From Pycnococcus provasolii (Eukaryota; Chlorophyta; Pseudoscourfieldiophyceae; Pseudoscourfieldiales), in contig CP150572.1 in NCBI GenBank assembly GCA_049487715.1, forward strand, positions 248,001 to 312,000: a stretch of 64,000 bases of DNA, written 5' to 3'. This document shows, piece by piece, positions 7,768-18,006 of the stretch. The notes beneath the pieces were generated by a model. The model made no database searches. It was not told the origin of the DNA and saw only the letters and a program-made list of their open reading frames with translations. Position 1 is the stretch's first letter. Every line of letters begins with the position of its first letter. A program made the position numbers and the translations under genes.

Positions 7768-10704
7768 ATGGCTGCTCCCTTTGCCATGATGATGGTGAGG
7801 AAAAATGTCGTCATAGTTGTTGCAGTGGTGCTGCTGGTGATGCCTTTGGTGGTGCATTATCCCACTGCTGTTCGTGTTGTGCATGCGCTGGATGGGGATT
7901 CTTCTGTCGTGCGAGTGGGAAGCGGAATCTTCCCCGTGTCGGCTTCTGCTCAGCTCGGCGCGCTCGCAAATGTCACGCTCTCGCAGGCAGGTGCAAACGA
8001 GCCCGTGAGCATCAACGTCACGTACGACGACACGAGCTCGTTCCGAGGCGCGATGGGCGCGTTCAAGGTGCACATAGCCGCCGAGCCTCTCGACAGGATT
8101 GACGCAGGAGGGACGGTTGCTGAGTGCCTCACGTTGCCGATGTACGACCCAAACGAGCAAGCGCCACCTTTCGTCAGCTTGAGCGTCTACGTACAACGAG
8201 GGTGCGACGGAGAGGCTGACATGATCATGATGGGTGAAGACGACAACCCAGATCACGACGACACGCAGGTAGCAGCGCGTGAGAAAGCGTGCGCCCTCGG
8301 CGATCTAAGCGGCAAACATGGCTTGTTGCCAGCCCCGAAAGGAACGCACACGTTCGAGGATCGAAGCATTACGAACCTAAACGAAATAGTCGGACTATCG
8401 TTTATCATGGTGAACGACGAATCACGTACCGTCGCATGTGCGAACATCGTCATGGACGTCGACGACGACTACAAGCCTCCCTTTGAGGAGCCTCCTTCGG
8501 AGACTTCTAGGCTCATTGACCTCCGCTCGTCGTCGTCGCAGTGTTCCATACCGGTGCCGCAGTGTACGAGTGGTCAGCTCAGCGAGGACGTACCCAGAAT
8601 CATCTCGCCCGAGCCAGACGAGGTGAAGCGTGGCGTGTATCCGTGGATCGTGTACATGGGCTCTTGCAGTGGAACTCTCATCGCACCGACCGTCGTCTTG
8701 ACCGCCGCACACTGCGTGATGCCGCATGGTCCGATCCGAATGAGGAGTGTCGTGTACATCGGCTGCCATCTACTCAATCAAGGATGCCAGGAGTCTAGGC
8801 TTGTCACTGATGTGTACGCGCATGAGAAATACACGCAAGAAGAACTGTACTCTTCGGAGACGGATGACGGAAAGCCTCGTCAGAAGTTTGCGTACGACGT
8901 CGCCGTGCTGATTCTCGACAGGCCTTCTCGGATGTCCGTGGCGAAGCTCGCGACGCGCGACGACGATCCGGCGTACTGTGAGAAGAGTGCGAGCACGGTG
9001 GCTGGCTGGGGCCGAGATACGAAAGGAGCACGATCTGAGGTTCTGCTCCAGGTGGAGGTGCCGGTGACTTCTCACGAGAGCTGCGAGAAGGAGTGGGGCA
9101 AGGGTCGCATCGGTCCTACGATGATCTGCGCAGGCTTCGACGACGGCGGGTGCGATGCTTGTCAGGGTGACTCCGGCGGTCCGATTTTCACGTCGACACG
9201 CTGTGCGCCACAAGGCACGCCTGCACGCGTGTTCGGGATCGTCAGTTGGGGATCCAAATGTGAAAAAGAAAATCGCAAGCCATACGGCGTGTACACGTCC
9301 GTGACATCGGTGCGCGACTGGATCGCATCGAAGATGCCGGGAGGCGAGCTCGACGATCCTGACGAACGCGAGCTTCCTTACGTCGTACGTGCGATCGATA
9401 TGAAAGCGTCAGACAGCACATTGTGCGCTTTTCTTGACAATGACTCGAGGTGTGCAGAAGACGAGGTGAAGGAGCTGTGCCCGAAGCTCTGCGGTGGCTC
9501 GTGTCCGCTGGTGCAAAATGTGAAAAGTACGACTATCACGCCGCCGCAAACGACGACGAGCAGTAGTAGCACGACTACGGCACCGCCAACTATGATCACG
9601 CCGCCGCAAACTACGACGAGCAGTAGCACGACTACAGCACCGCCGACTATCATCACGCCGCCGCAAACCACGACGAGCAGTAGCACGACTACGGCACCGC
9701 CCGATTGGACTCAGATTTTGAAGGCAAACACCGTAGACGAAGCCGTGAAATTTTCAGACGTGTATCATGTGTGTGTTGAGGATAGCACAGGATACGAGGG
9801 TGTGTTATTCCTAGACAAGCATCCCGATCGTGAGGGTTTTCAAGGATTGTCACAGGCGAGGGCGATCGCGTTCCAATCGAACGCGCCAGCCAATGCACAG
9901 AATCCGGTCTACATTTATGGAATCAAGATAGATGAAAGCGGAAGGAATCATGTCTTTACTGGGTACACGCGCCAATCGGAAGTGGTCTGGACTCAGAAGT
10001 GTACCTGGGACAGCGTGAATTGGGGCTTGCTACTCACTGCATCGGTTGGTTACAACGTGAAATGCACCAGGCAGCCTGGAGAATTGAAAACGTCGTATAC
10101 GTGTCGCATAATCGATCTCGAGAGAGCAAGACCATTGGTCCCTGCGTCTTATGCCGCTCAAGGCACTAGGCCGGATATCGTCGAAGCAACAACAACACGA
10201 TCACTTGACCCGACTACTGCCACGAAGGCGCTGAGTGCGCTGAAGCCGCTGATGGCGGAGGTTCCGTTCACACCCACGGCCGAGCAAATGAGCATGCTGA
10301 ATGCCAGCAGCGAAGCCGACGTGGCACAAATGGGAGAAACCGGTTCATGCGAACGAGTGTCGAATCGCAACGAAGTGTACCAACTCTACGCTCGCAAACG
10401 GCCTGAGAAACGAGGCTTTGAAGGGTGGACTCACGCCGTCGCGCGATGGTATTACCAAGGCTCGTCGCGTACTGACACAGACACAGAAGGTGTCGCATAT
10501 TACAGCGCCTTTGATGAGGACAGTGCGCTGCCCTTTTATAGCGGTAAAATTGTAGTCTTCATGTCTGACGATAAAGGAAATGTGAGAAAAAGCACGTGTC
10601 GTTTCATTCTCAGGAATACTCTTGTGTTTTTCGCATCGGGCAGATCGGACACTTGGCGGTGCGAAGGAGATTGGTTGAACGAGGATCTGTTGTGCAGAAT
10701 GTGA
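7768..10704 (+). CDS. Secreted trypsin-family protease, SOD-like N-domain (copy 2)
   Basis: This 978-residue paralogue of the gene at 3839 starts at the equivalent ATG (MAAPFAMMMV). It has the same signal peptide, SOD-like domain, S1 protease (LTAAHC, YDVAVL, CDACQGDSGGP) and ShKT-like segment, with few substitutions. It differs by an acidic insertion (GEDDNPDHDD) in the SOD-like domain. Its linker is built from TTTSSS/TTTAPP blocks. After TRPDIV it has a different C-terminal domain of about 170 residues (GSCERVSNRNEVYQLYARKR to EDLLCRM), with four cysteines. The protease is predicted active, with trypsin-like specificity. The two copies share their promoter region and 3' flank. Confidence 0.9.
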   Translation: MAAPFAMMMVRKNVVIVVAVVLLVMPLVVHYPTAVRVVHALDGDSSVVRVGSGIFPVSASAQLGALANVTLSQAGANEPVSINVTYDDTSSFRGAMGAFKVHIAAEPLDRIDAGGTVAECLTLPMYDPNEQAPPFVSLSVYVQRGCDGEADMIMMGEDDNPDHDDTQVAAREKACALGDLSGKHGLLPAPKGTHTFEDRSITNLNEIVGLSFIMVNDESRTVACANIVMDVDDDYKPPFEEPPSETSRLIDLRSSSSQCSIPVPQCTSGQLSEDVPRIISPEPDEVKRGVYPWIVYMGSCSGTLIAPTVVLTAAHCVMPHGPIRMRSVVYIGCHLLNQGCQESRLVTDVYAHEKYTQEELYSSETDDGKPRQKFAYDVAVLILDRPSRMSVAKLATRDDDPAYCEKSASTVAGWGRDTKGARSEVLLQVEVPVTSHESCEKEWGKGRIGPTMICAGFDDGGCDACQGDSGGPIFTSTRCAPQGTPARVFGIVSWGSKCEKENRKPYGVYTSVTSVRDWIASKMPGGELDDPDERELPYVVRAIDMKASDSTLCAFLDNDSRCAEDEVKELCPKLCGGSCPLVQNVKSTTITPPQTTTSSSSTTTAPPTMITPPQTTTSSSTTTAPPTIITPPQTTTSSSTTTAPPDWTQILKANTVDEAVKFSDVYHVCVEDSTGYEGVLFLDKHPDREGFQGLSQARAIAFQSNAPANAQNPVYIYGIKIDESGRNHVFTGYTRQSEVVWTQKCTWDSVNWGLLLTASVGYNVKCTRQPGELKTSYTCRIIDLERARPLVPASYAAQGTRPDIVEATTTRSLDPTTATKALSALKPLMAEVPFTPTAEQMSMLNASSEADVAQMGETGSCERVSNRNEVYQLYARKRPEKRGFEGWTHAVARWYYQGSSRTDTDTEGVAYYSAFDEDSALPFYSGKIVVFMSDDKGNVRKSTCRFILRNTLVFFASGRSDTWRCEGDWLNEDLLCRM

Positions 10705-10781
10705 AGACGTTTTTTTGGATGACGCAACTTTTGTTTTTCTTGCCGAGTTGTTGTTTTTGTAAACAAAAGCTGTTATCATCA

Positions 10782-13700
10782 TCAAATCCTATCATCCACA
10801 TCGTCCCATGCAGTCGCCACCTCGCTTAGCTTCTTCTCGTTGCTGCTAGTGCGACTTCGCCCGCACGTCATGTTTAGCATCGCACCCGCCATGAGCCAGG
10901 GAATGGAGGCCACAGCTGCCACACTTCGTCCCCCCACCTTCCATGCCGTGTCGACGAGGTCGCGACCCGAAAGCTTTTTCAAGCGCACGAACGTAGTACG
11001 CAAAATCTGCGTTTGAGACTGTGAGTATGCACTGTCGGCGTGGAAGGACGACGACGAGAGTCGTGTCGACCTGTTCTGCAAGATGTTCGGAAGTTCTTCA
11101 CTCGAAACAATCATATCAGCAATCACCGCGGACATGCCATTCGCGGTGTCCCGTGCACGTCGCAGCACAGCCTCAGCCAAGGCAACGCCATGGTGATGAT
11201 CAAACTCAGAACCAGCACTCCAGCCAATATCTTGCACGATGCGAATTGCGACACTATGGCACGCATCTCGCACAATCTGACGCTTCTTCGCCTCCTGAAG
11301 GTGAATCGTCGTGCTTTCCATTCGTACCTGATCTTCGCGTGTGACAAAGCTATAGAGCAGCTTGTCGATCGTTGCGGTGACAAATGGATGTTGGCGCAAC
11401 CTGGATGGTGTCACATCCATGCTACCAGTCGCACTCTCACGTCCAAACGATTCCGACTGTTTCACTTCAAACACGAATCTGCCTTTTGATGGAGACTCGA
11501 ATTCCTTCTCCTCCAATACATCCAAGCGGAATAGCACATCCTTGCGGTGCTCTCTAGCCGAGGAGGAGGAAGAAGAGGAAGAGTTCCACATGCTCGTCTC
11601 TCGCGACAGCTTTGACACCATCGCATGAAGCTCGTGCATCACCTCACCAAGGGCCATGGGCCCGAGCAAGCCAAGCACGGGAACGACAAGCTCTTGTCGG
11701 TTCACCTGATGCATGCGAAGGTAGCGAGCGGCATCAGTTTGTAAGCCGTCATTCCGAATGTTTCCCGACGTCATCATCAGCTCTCGAATGACATTAGAAA
11801 ATGGCTTAGAGCTGCCATCACGACTGCGCCGCACGACGTCTTCCAAAAGAAGCGCAGCCCTTCTCGTTGCACGAACGACATCATATGCACGCTTCCATCG
11901 TGCCGCAGGATGAGTAGAAGAATCAATATTTGCCGGCGACGTCGTCCGAGCATCAGGCGGAGAAGTTACGTCCTGATCTAATTCCTTTCCAGACTGCACC
12001 GGCTGACTTCCTTGTCGACGCCCGTCAAAGCCTCGCGACTCTCGCCTAGGATCGAGCCACTTCACATTCCCAGTGAAGACGAAAGCTGAGAGATTCCTCC
12101 ATCCGAGATTGTAAAACACGCCGCTAAGAGTGTCGCGAGCTTCATCGAAATGTCCAGAATTGCGCATCATCTGTCGAGCTAATTTACGTTCATTCGTCTC
12201 CTTGCGCATATCAAGGCGGCCTCTGGCAATCCGGCGCTGGCGTTCCTCCGAGAAAAAGTCAAGCAAAATGGCAGCCAGAAACTGCACGAGTACAAATACA
12301 GCGATCAATGGGTAGAAGATTTGCACGAGAGCGAGGGCGACATGCTCAGCCACTCCTACAACAGCCACACCTCGAAATCTTCCAACATTGATTCGATAAA
12401 GCAGACCTGTGGAATCACCAATTAAATACTCTGCCAAAGTTTCAATGGCACGGTATGCACGACTGTACCAGACGGCACGATAACCAATCAAGATGTGCAG
12501 CGCATATGCACACAAAGCTGTGAAGAACATCAAAATACCAGCGATCAGAAGCATGCTCATTAGACCGCGCTGGACTGTGCGCATGTACGGATAAAGCATT
12601 GGTAAACCAATAAATTGACGGACAATATTCGCCGCAATACCCAGCAGGATGGGTACTTGAAGTCCGAGGTACCACCCGTTGAGAACGGTCATGACGTCAA
12701 CCTTATGGAGTAGAGCCAGATACGCATCGCGCTCCGACATGTCCGCGGGCAGCGTGTGTCTCCACGCACCCCGTGGATAGCCCTCCACTGGAGGCTGAGG
12801 ATCGGCTAGTCGCTTTGGAAGCAAGATACGTGCTGCCGCTGAACCATCTCCGTCGTACCACCGATAGCTACGCTCGTACGAAAAGTTGCGCACGTATGCG
12901 AAGAAGTACACGAAATGCACGATGCTTGCCGCCAGGAGGCATGCGGGAATAGCAAGCTGAAGCGCCTCCACCGCGATCGTCCATGCATCAATGACAAAGT
13001 GCCGATGCACAACGCGCTGATGCAGGCGCCGGATAATGGACTCGTACAGTCTATGAACAAAGCGATGAGCATCGCCTACAGAACTTATGCAAAGTGCAAG
13101 TGCCAGTACCGCCACGAGCACCTCAACCACAAACAAGCTAAGATGACCGGCGGAACCGTCAAAGTAGTCTTGAAGCGGAAGTTTCCACACTTCCGTGCTT
13201 GAAGTCATTTGTCCTTGTGAACCAATTTCCATGCGCAAGCGAATGTCCACGAGGACAGCAGATTCTTCGTTGTGCACGATCACGCGAATGTCAACAAGCC
13301 GCGTGCGACGGTCCACAAATCGAGCCAGGTACAGATACGACAGCAAACGCTTGGCACGCTCTGCCGTCACGGTGCCGTCAAGGTACACGTCGAAAAGAGC
13401 ACGCTCCATGTCAGTCGAAGACATTTCTCGATTGGGATCGTAGTCGCGAGGAAAGAATGCGAATGGCGTATCAGGAGCTGCTAGCTCGGTGTCATTGTAA
13501 AAGGCGCGTCTTGCGGATCGCAAGGTTGGATTGTACAGCCGCTGCCAATCCGTGCCAGGCACAACACCCCCAGGATAGTCTAGACGTGCAAACGTGGGAT
13601 CGAAGCCAAATGCTGCAGCGGCACTGGCGCTCGAGCACTGTGTGGCATGGTAAAGGTTGTCGAACCGACCTCGTCGATGTTTCAGCACGTAAAACATCGG

Positions 13701-13916
13701 TGTATCAACCCCGCGGCACCCCGCTTCCCGCGAGGCTCGGCGCTGTGTCACGAGCACCCCGCCCACAATACGGAGCTGTCCCTTGACCGAGTCGATATTT
13801 CGAGGTCGCGTGTAGCCGTAATGCTGTATAGAATGCTGATTGTCGACTTCGGCACCTTCATTCAACGCGTAGCCATCCAAGCGACTCTCATAATCGTGCG
13901 GAGATTGCTTTCCCAA
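10782..13916 (-). CDS. Polycystin (PKD2)-type TRP channel, 5' end incomplete
   Basis: Over 1,040 residues are visible. The frame has no ATG near its 5' end and stays open to about 13994, so an upstream exon with the first membrane segment is probably missing. The N-terminal part carries the polycystin ectodomain entry (QLRIVGGVLVTQRR), a paired-cysteine region and PGGVVPGTDW. Several membrane segments follow (LSLFVVEVLVAVLALALCI, AIPACLLAASIVHFVYFFAY, a GLQVPILLGIAANIV segment, and AVFVLVQFLAAILLDFF). The cytoplasmic tail is long and includes a basic helix after the last segment. PKD2-type channels are calcium-permeable and often ciliary, which fits the IFT22-like gene nearby. Its last 146 bases are duplicated at 6905-7050. 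Confidence 0.75.
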   Translation of the reverse strand: MGKQSPHDYESRLDGYALNEGAEVDNQHSIQHYGYTRPRNIDSVKGQLRIVGGVLVTQRRASREAGCRGVDTPMFYVLKHRRGRFDNLYHATQCSSASAAAAFGFDPTFARLDYPGGVVPGTDWQRLYNPTLRSARRAFYNDTELAAPDTPFAFFPRDYDPNREMSSTDMERALFDVYLDGTVTAERAKRLLSYLYLARFVDRRTRLVDIRVIVHNEESAVLVDIRLRMEIGSQGQMTSSTEVWKLPLQDYFDGSAGHLSLFVVEVLVAVLALALCISSVGDAHRFVHRLYESIIRRLHQRVVHRHFVIDAWTIAVEALQLAIPACLLAASIVHFVYFFAYVRNFSYERSYRWYDGDGSAAARILLPKRLADPQPPVEGYPRGAWRHTLPADMSERDAYLALLHKVDVMTVLNGWYLGLQVPILLGIAANIVRQFIGLPMLYPYMRTVQRGLMSMLLIAGILMFFTALCAYALHILIGYRAVWYSRAYRAIETLAEYLIGDSTGLLYRINVGRFRGVAVVGVAEHVALALVQIFYPLIAVFVLVQFLAAILLDFFSEERQRRIARGRLDMRKETNERKLARQMMRNSGHFDEARDTLSGVFYNLGWRNLSAFVFTGNVKWLDPRRESRGFDGRRQGSQPVQSGKELDQDVTSPPDARTTSPANIDSSTHPAARWKRAYDVVRATRRAALLLEDVVRRSRDGSSKPFSNVIRELMMTSGNIRNDGLQTDAARYLRMHQVNRQELVVPVLGLLGPMALGEVMHELHAMVSKLSRETSMWNSSSSSSSSAREHRKDVLFRLDVLEEKEFESPSKGRFVFEVKQSESFGRESATGSMDVTPSRLRQHPFVTATIDKLLYSFVTREDQVRMESTTIHLQEAKKRQIVRDACHSVAIRIVQDIGWSAGSEFDHHHGVALAEAVLRRARDTANGMSAVIADMIVSSEELPNILQNRSTRLSSSSFHADSAYSQSQTQILRTTFVRLKKLSGRDLVDTAWKVGGRSVAAVASIPWLMAGAMLNMTCGRSRTSSNEKKLSEVATAWDDVDDRI

Positions 13917-13994
13917 TCTTCGTAGCAGAAGTCTTCTAGCGGTGCGAGATTGTCGATGCCGCGTAGGTGAAATACGTTTTTCAATGACCGCACC

Positions 13995-14779
13995 TCACAT
14001 CACCCCTTGATCATCAAAGCAAGCAACTTTTGTCGATCAGGAGGCATGGGCGGGAAAGGGCCCCGTCTGGTTGGGGAGGGTCCCTTTGAGAAAACAAGCA
14101 GAGACGTCGGCATGGGGATGCACTGTTGGACAACGTTCCATGACGGCACCGCTGCGTCCACAGCTCACCGGGCGTGCAGAGGATTTCCACAGCTTCAACT
14201 CTCGACTGCTCGCCTACTGCGAACACTACCATGTCGACGAGTGGCTTAACCGAGAGCCGCAGAATCGCCAAGAACGTGGAGTAGCTCAGCACACCAACAC
14301 AAACTTCTATTTTTCACAGCTTGGACTTATTCTTCCACCTTAAGGGTGATACGCCCGGTGAGGAGCTTCTTTGGAAAGCCTCGAACGTGTCCAAAAACCG
14401 AGCATCCGTGTATTTTCGACTTTTTAAGGGCGGCTCCAATACTCATATCGAGTCGTGGGCTTAGTCGTGCTATCGAGTCCGCACCGACCTACGCTTTACA
14501 CGCCGCCATACCTGCGTGGACGGGTGCTCGAGATGAAAAAGTTGGAGAAGGGGCTGGCCACTCCCGGCCCTGGCTACCGGCCGGGGGCCCGGGGCCAGGT
14601 GTCCCCCAAAAGCCCGGGGGCCCACCAGAGGGCCCACCTCCCACCTGGTCGCCCCCCCCCCCCCCCGCCAATCCAGATCGCTCTCCACCACGAATTCTCC
14701 CCCGGGTGCCCTTTTTCTCCCCCCCGTCCGTTTTTTCCTGTGGATTAATCGTTCGCACCATTTCATCCGTTTTTTGATA
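13995..14779. other. Intergenic region with GC-rich tract and poly-C
   Basis: I see no convincing gene. It may hold the missing 5' exon of the polycystin-like gene on the minus strand, but no frame is clear. About 14530-14720 is very G/C-rich, with repeated GGGCCCACC-type blocks and a run of about 15 C near 14652. That run could form G-quadruplex or i-motif structures upstream of the ovothiol gene. Confidence 0.5.
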
Positions 14780-17740
14780 ATGGGTGGCGGCGGCGACAAC
14801 TCGTTGCTGTCTCTCTCAGCTAAGGTTAGTCCTACCTCCAAGCCGTTGTTGGAATCCCCTTCCGGTCCTTCTTGTTCGAATCCTGCCAATGATGTGGTCG
14901 TGGCTCTTGGTGGTTCCTCGTCTCATTCTCATTCTCAGGAACATTCATCGGAGGAGCTGTGGCGTGTGAACCTCAATAGCGATAATGCGTTGTTTCTTCA
15001 TTCTTCCATAAGTTCATCCGGAGAATACAAGAGTAGTAGGAGTAGTACCACTCTTATGGATAGTAGAGATGGTGATTCGTCCCGTCTCGACGACGACGAC
15101 GACGATGCTGCTGTTCCTACTGCTGATGCTGCTGCTGAATCTCTGGAAGAAGATGAACCTTCGTATGCGTGGTTCACAGGAACACACCCAACGCAGTGCG
15201 CCGGATTCCTCGAAACGACAAATACTCTCACGTCACTGCCACTCCCACGCCTCGACGATCGCAAGATGACGCGACAAAAACTTATGGACTACTTCGACAA
15301 CACGTGGACCATCACGGAAACGCTCTTCTTCGCACTGAAAGACGAAAGCGCATTCTACAGACCGCCGTACCACCACCTCAGACACCCGCTCATCTTCTAC
15401 TACGGACACCCAGCGGCGCTCTACGTGAACAAACTGCGCGTCGCGGGAATCCTCGAGAAGCCTGTCAACGAATTGTACGAAAACATATTCGAAACTGGCG
15501 TCGACGAAATGAATTGGGATGATCTGACGAAAAATGATATGAGGTGGCCGACAATACGCGAGGTGCACGCTTACCGGTGCGAAGTGTACACGCTCGTGCG
15601 CAACGCAATCCTCGAGCACCCCGCATTCGAGTGCGGCGAACCTCATGGAAGCAGCAGCTGCTGCAAGATCGAGTGGAACAGCGACGCGTGGGCTCTCGTC
15701 ATGGCATTCGAGCACGAACGCATACACATCGAGACGTCAAGCGTGCTGTTCAGAGAGCTTCCCATCGAACTCGTGCGCAGGCCGAAGTACTTTCCACCCA
15801 TGCATCCCACCGTGTTGCAGACCGAGCGAAGAACGCCGGAAACCAGCTGGACGGTCGTGCCTGCCGGCAGCGTAAAAATTGGAAAGTCGCGCGACTTTCC
15901 CAGCTTTGGGTGGGACAACGAGTACGGCGAGAGAGATGTTCACGTGCCAAGCTTCCGTGTGAGCCAGCACTATGTGAGCAACGATCACTACCTCGAGTTC
16001 GTGAAGGGAGGCGGATATTCACAGCCGCAGTACTGGACGCAAGATGGGTGGAAATGGAAAACCTTTCGAAACGTCAAGTGGCCATGCTTCTGGGTGCCCA
16101 ACGGTCCATCCGGCCTGCACAGGTATCACATCCGCATGATCTTCGAGGTGGTTCCGTGGAATGGAAGCCTTCCCGCGATTGTCAACGCGCACGAAGCTGC
16201 GGCGTACACCAACTGGCTCAACGAGAAAGAGAATCTGCCGCTGCACGCGCTGTCCAGCTATCGCCTGCCCACCGAGTCGGAGCTCGCGCGCATTCGCCAT
16301 GCAGGTGCCGAGCAATTCGCATCGGAGATGGGCGCTTCCGAAGCTCGGAGTGTGCCACCGCTGCCCACGGACGCACTCGTCGCGCGAGATGCCGTGATGC
16401 ACCTGACGGGACAACAATTCCACAGCCGCCTCAAGCAGAACCGGAATCTCGCCTTCAGCAGCGAATGTTCGGTGGACGCGTCGCGGCCCACAAATGCTCC
16501 AGGAGAGGGCGGCGGGCCGGTGTACGACATTCACGGCAACGTCTGGCAGTGGTGCCTAGACTGGTTTGCGGCGCTACCCGGGTTCCGCGTGCACAGGCTC
16601 TACGACGACTTCAGCACGCCGTGCTTCGACGGACAGCACAACTGCATTTTCGGAGGTTCGTTCGCGAGCACGGGTGACGAGGCTTCGGGGTACGCTCGAT
16701 TCCACTTCCGCCCACACTTCTACCAGCACGCTGGATTTCGCATTGCTCGCAGCGAGGCAGCTTTCGTTGACGATGCCGCAGATGTGCGTGACATTCCTCT
16801 AACCCACGTTAACTCGCCGCCGCCGCATGCGTCGGGATGGGATCCACGTCGCACGGCGACGAATGGAATCAGCCTGAAGCGCATGAGGCGAAGCGAGGCT
16901 GGCCGCGATGGCGAGATATCTTGGGAAGAGGTGGCTGACTGTGATGCCGGCGTCGCGCTGCCAGCTCTACGCACAGGATATGCGAGCATGACTGAGGATC
17001 GTATGCTGCAGATGCACTACGGAACGTGCGGGCAAGCTGCTAGCGCGCTGTTAGGATCAGGCGGATCTTTCCCTCGCATTCTTGCGGAGCATGCCACAGC
17101 TGCCGCAGCGCGTGTCTGCACTGGAACCTCGCGTGCGCTTGAGGTTGGTTGCACAGTTGGTGGCGGGACATTTGCGCTTGCTAGCATGGGTGCATTTGGT
17201 TCCGTCATTGGCGTCGATGGCGATGCGTCTTGCATTTCAACGGCACAACGCATCGCGGAAACGGGCGAGCTGAGCTTCACAGAGCGTCTCGAAGGCGAGC
17301 TCGTGGAAAGGCACGCCATCGCACTCAACGCCGACAAGTCGACACGATCGCGATGCTCGTTCCGCGTGATGGATCCTTGTGGCTTGAGTCCTGAGCTCGG
17401 CGCCTTTGACGTTGTCGTGGTGAACAATGTACTGAGCCGCGTGGTGTCGCCGAAGAGCGTCCTTGGGCGCATGGGATCTGCGCGCGGCCTTGTTGCCGTC
17501 GGCGGCGTGTGCGTGGTTGCGGATACGTTTGACTGGCAAGATGAGCTGACGCCTCGCGACAGCTGGCTGGGTGGTCGTCGCGATGATGGGCAAAGCAGCC
17601 GCGCGAGTGTTGCCAAGATCATGTCAGATAGCGGCTTCGAGCTTGTCGATGAGTGCGAGCTTCCCATGGTGCTTCCCGTGACGTCGCGGTGCGTGGAGAT
17701 GCACGCGCCGTGCGTGAGCACGTGGGTGCGTCGATCTTGA
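14780..17740 (+). CDS. ovoA: Ovothiol biosynthesis enzyme OvoA (5-histidylcysteine sulfoxide synthase/methyltransferase)
   Basis: This 986-residue single-exon gene has all OvoA domains in order. A DinB-like helical domain holds the iron-binding histidines: His210 in FYYGHPAALY, then His312 and His316 in EHERIHIE, the family HX3HXE motif. Next is an FGE-sulfatase-like domain (VPAGSVKIG, DIHGNVWQWCLDWF, ASTGDEASGYARFHFRPHF). A C-terminal SAM methyltransferase starts near residue 787 (LEVGCTVGGGTFAL). OvoA joins cysteine sulfur to C5 of histidine using oxygen; after cleavage of the sulfoxide by a separate lyase, the methyltransferase gives the antioxidant thiol ovothiol A. The first ~135 residues are a Ser/Asp-rich extension not typical of bacterial OvoA; no clear targeting peptide is seen. 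EgtB alone is excluded by the methyltransferase domain and overall length. Confidence 0.92.
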   Translation: MGGGGDNSLLSLSAKVSPTSKPLLESPSGPSCSNPANDVVVALGGSSSHSHSQEHSSEELWRVNLNSDNALFLHSSISSSGEYKSSRSSTTLMDSRDGDSSRLDDDDDDAAVPTADAAAESLEEDEPSYAWFTGTHPTQCAGFLETTNTLTSLPLPRLDDRKMTRQKLMDYFDNTWTITETLFFALKDESAFYRPPYHHLRHPLIFYYGHPAALYVNKLRVAGILEKPVNELYENIFETGVDEMNWDDLTKNDMRWPTIREVHAYRCEVYTLVRNAILEHPAFECGEPHGSSSCCKIEWNSDAWALVMAFEHERIHIETSSVLFRELPIELVRRPKYFPPMHPTVLQTERRTPETSWTVVPAGSVKIGKSRDFPSFGWDNEYGERDVHVPSFRVSQHYVSNDHYLEFVKGGGYSQPQYWTQDGWKWKTFRNVKWPCFWVPNGPSGLHRYHIRMIFEVVPWNGSLPAIVNAHEAAAYTNWLNEKENLPLHALSSYRLPTESELARIRHAGAEQFASEMGASEARSVPPLPTDALVARDAVMHLTGQQFHSRLKQNRNLAFSSECSVDASRPTNAPGEGGGPVYDIHGNVWQWCLDWFAALPGFRVHRLYDDFSTPCFDGQHNCIFGGSFASTGDEASGYARFHFRPHFYQHAGFRIARSEAAFVDDAADVRDIPLTHVNSPPPHASGWDPRRTATNGISLKRMRRSEAGRDGEISWEEVADCDAGVALPALRTGYASMTEDRMLQMHYGTCGQAASALLGSGGSFPRILAEHATAAAARVCTGTSRALEVGCTVGGGTFALASMGAFGSVIGVDGDASCISTAQRIAETGELSFTERLEGELVERHAIALNADKSTRSRCSFRVMDPCGLSPELGAFDVVVVNNVLSRVVSPKSVLGRMGSARGLVAVGGVCVVADTFDWQDELTPRDSWLGGRRDDGQSSRASVAKIMSDSGFELVDECELPMVLPVTSRCVEMHAPCVSTWVRRS

Positions 17741-18006
17741 TAAACTTATCAATTATCGTAGTAGTGGTATATCAACAAGTAAATGAGTATACTAATAGTA
17801 GTCTTACAGTAATTAACCTTACCATAGTAGTACAGTACGACGCACAATACGTCTACCATCTTATAAGCTTTTCATGACGACGGCCTCAGCGACGAAGACG
17901 ACGACGACGGCCTCAGCGACGACGACGACAACGTCCGTCTTTTTTTCTTTTTCAAAAAAAAGAAATCTTCTTACACGTGTATCTTAGTTGTTGTTAAATA
18001 ATTAGC

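Noticed and set aside
15544-16677. A 377-codon plus-strand frame inside the ovothiol gene.
   Set aside because: Arg-rich shadow of the OvoA reading frame, whose catalytic motifs are intact.
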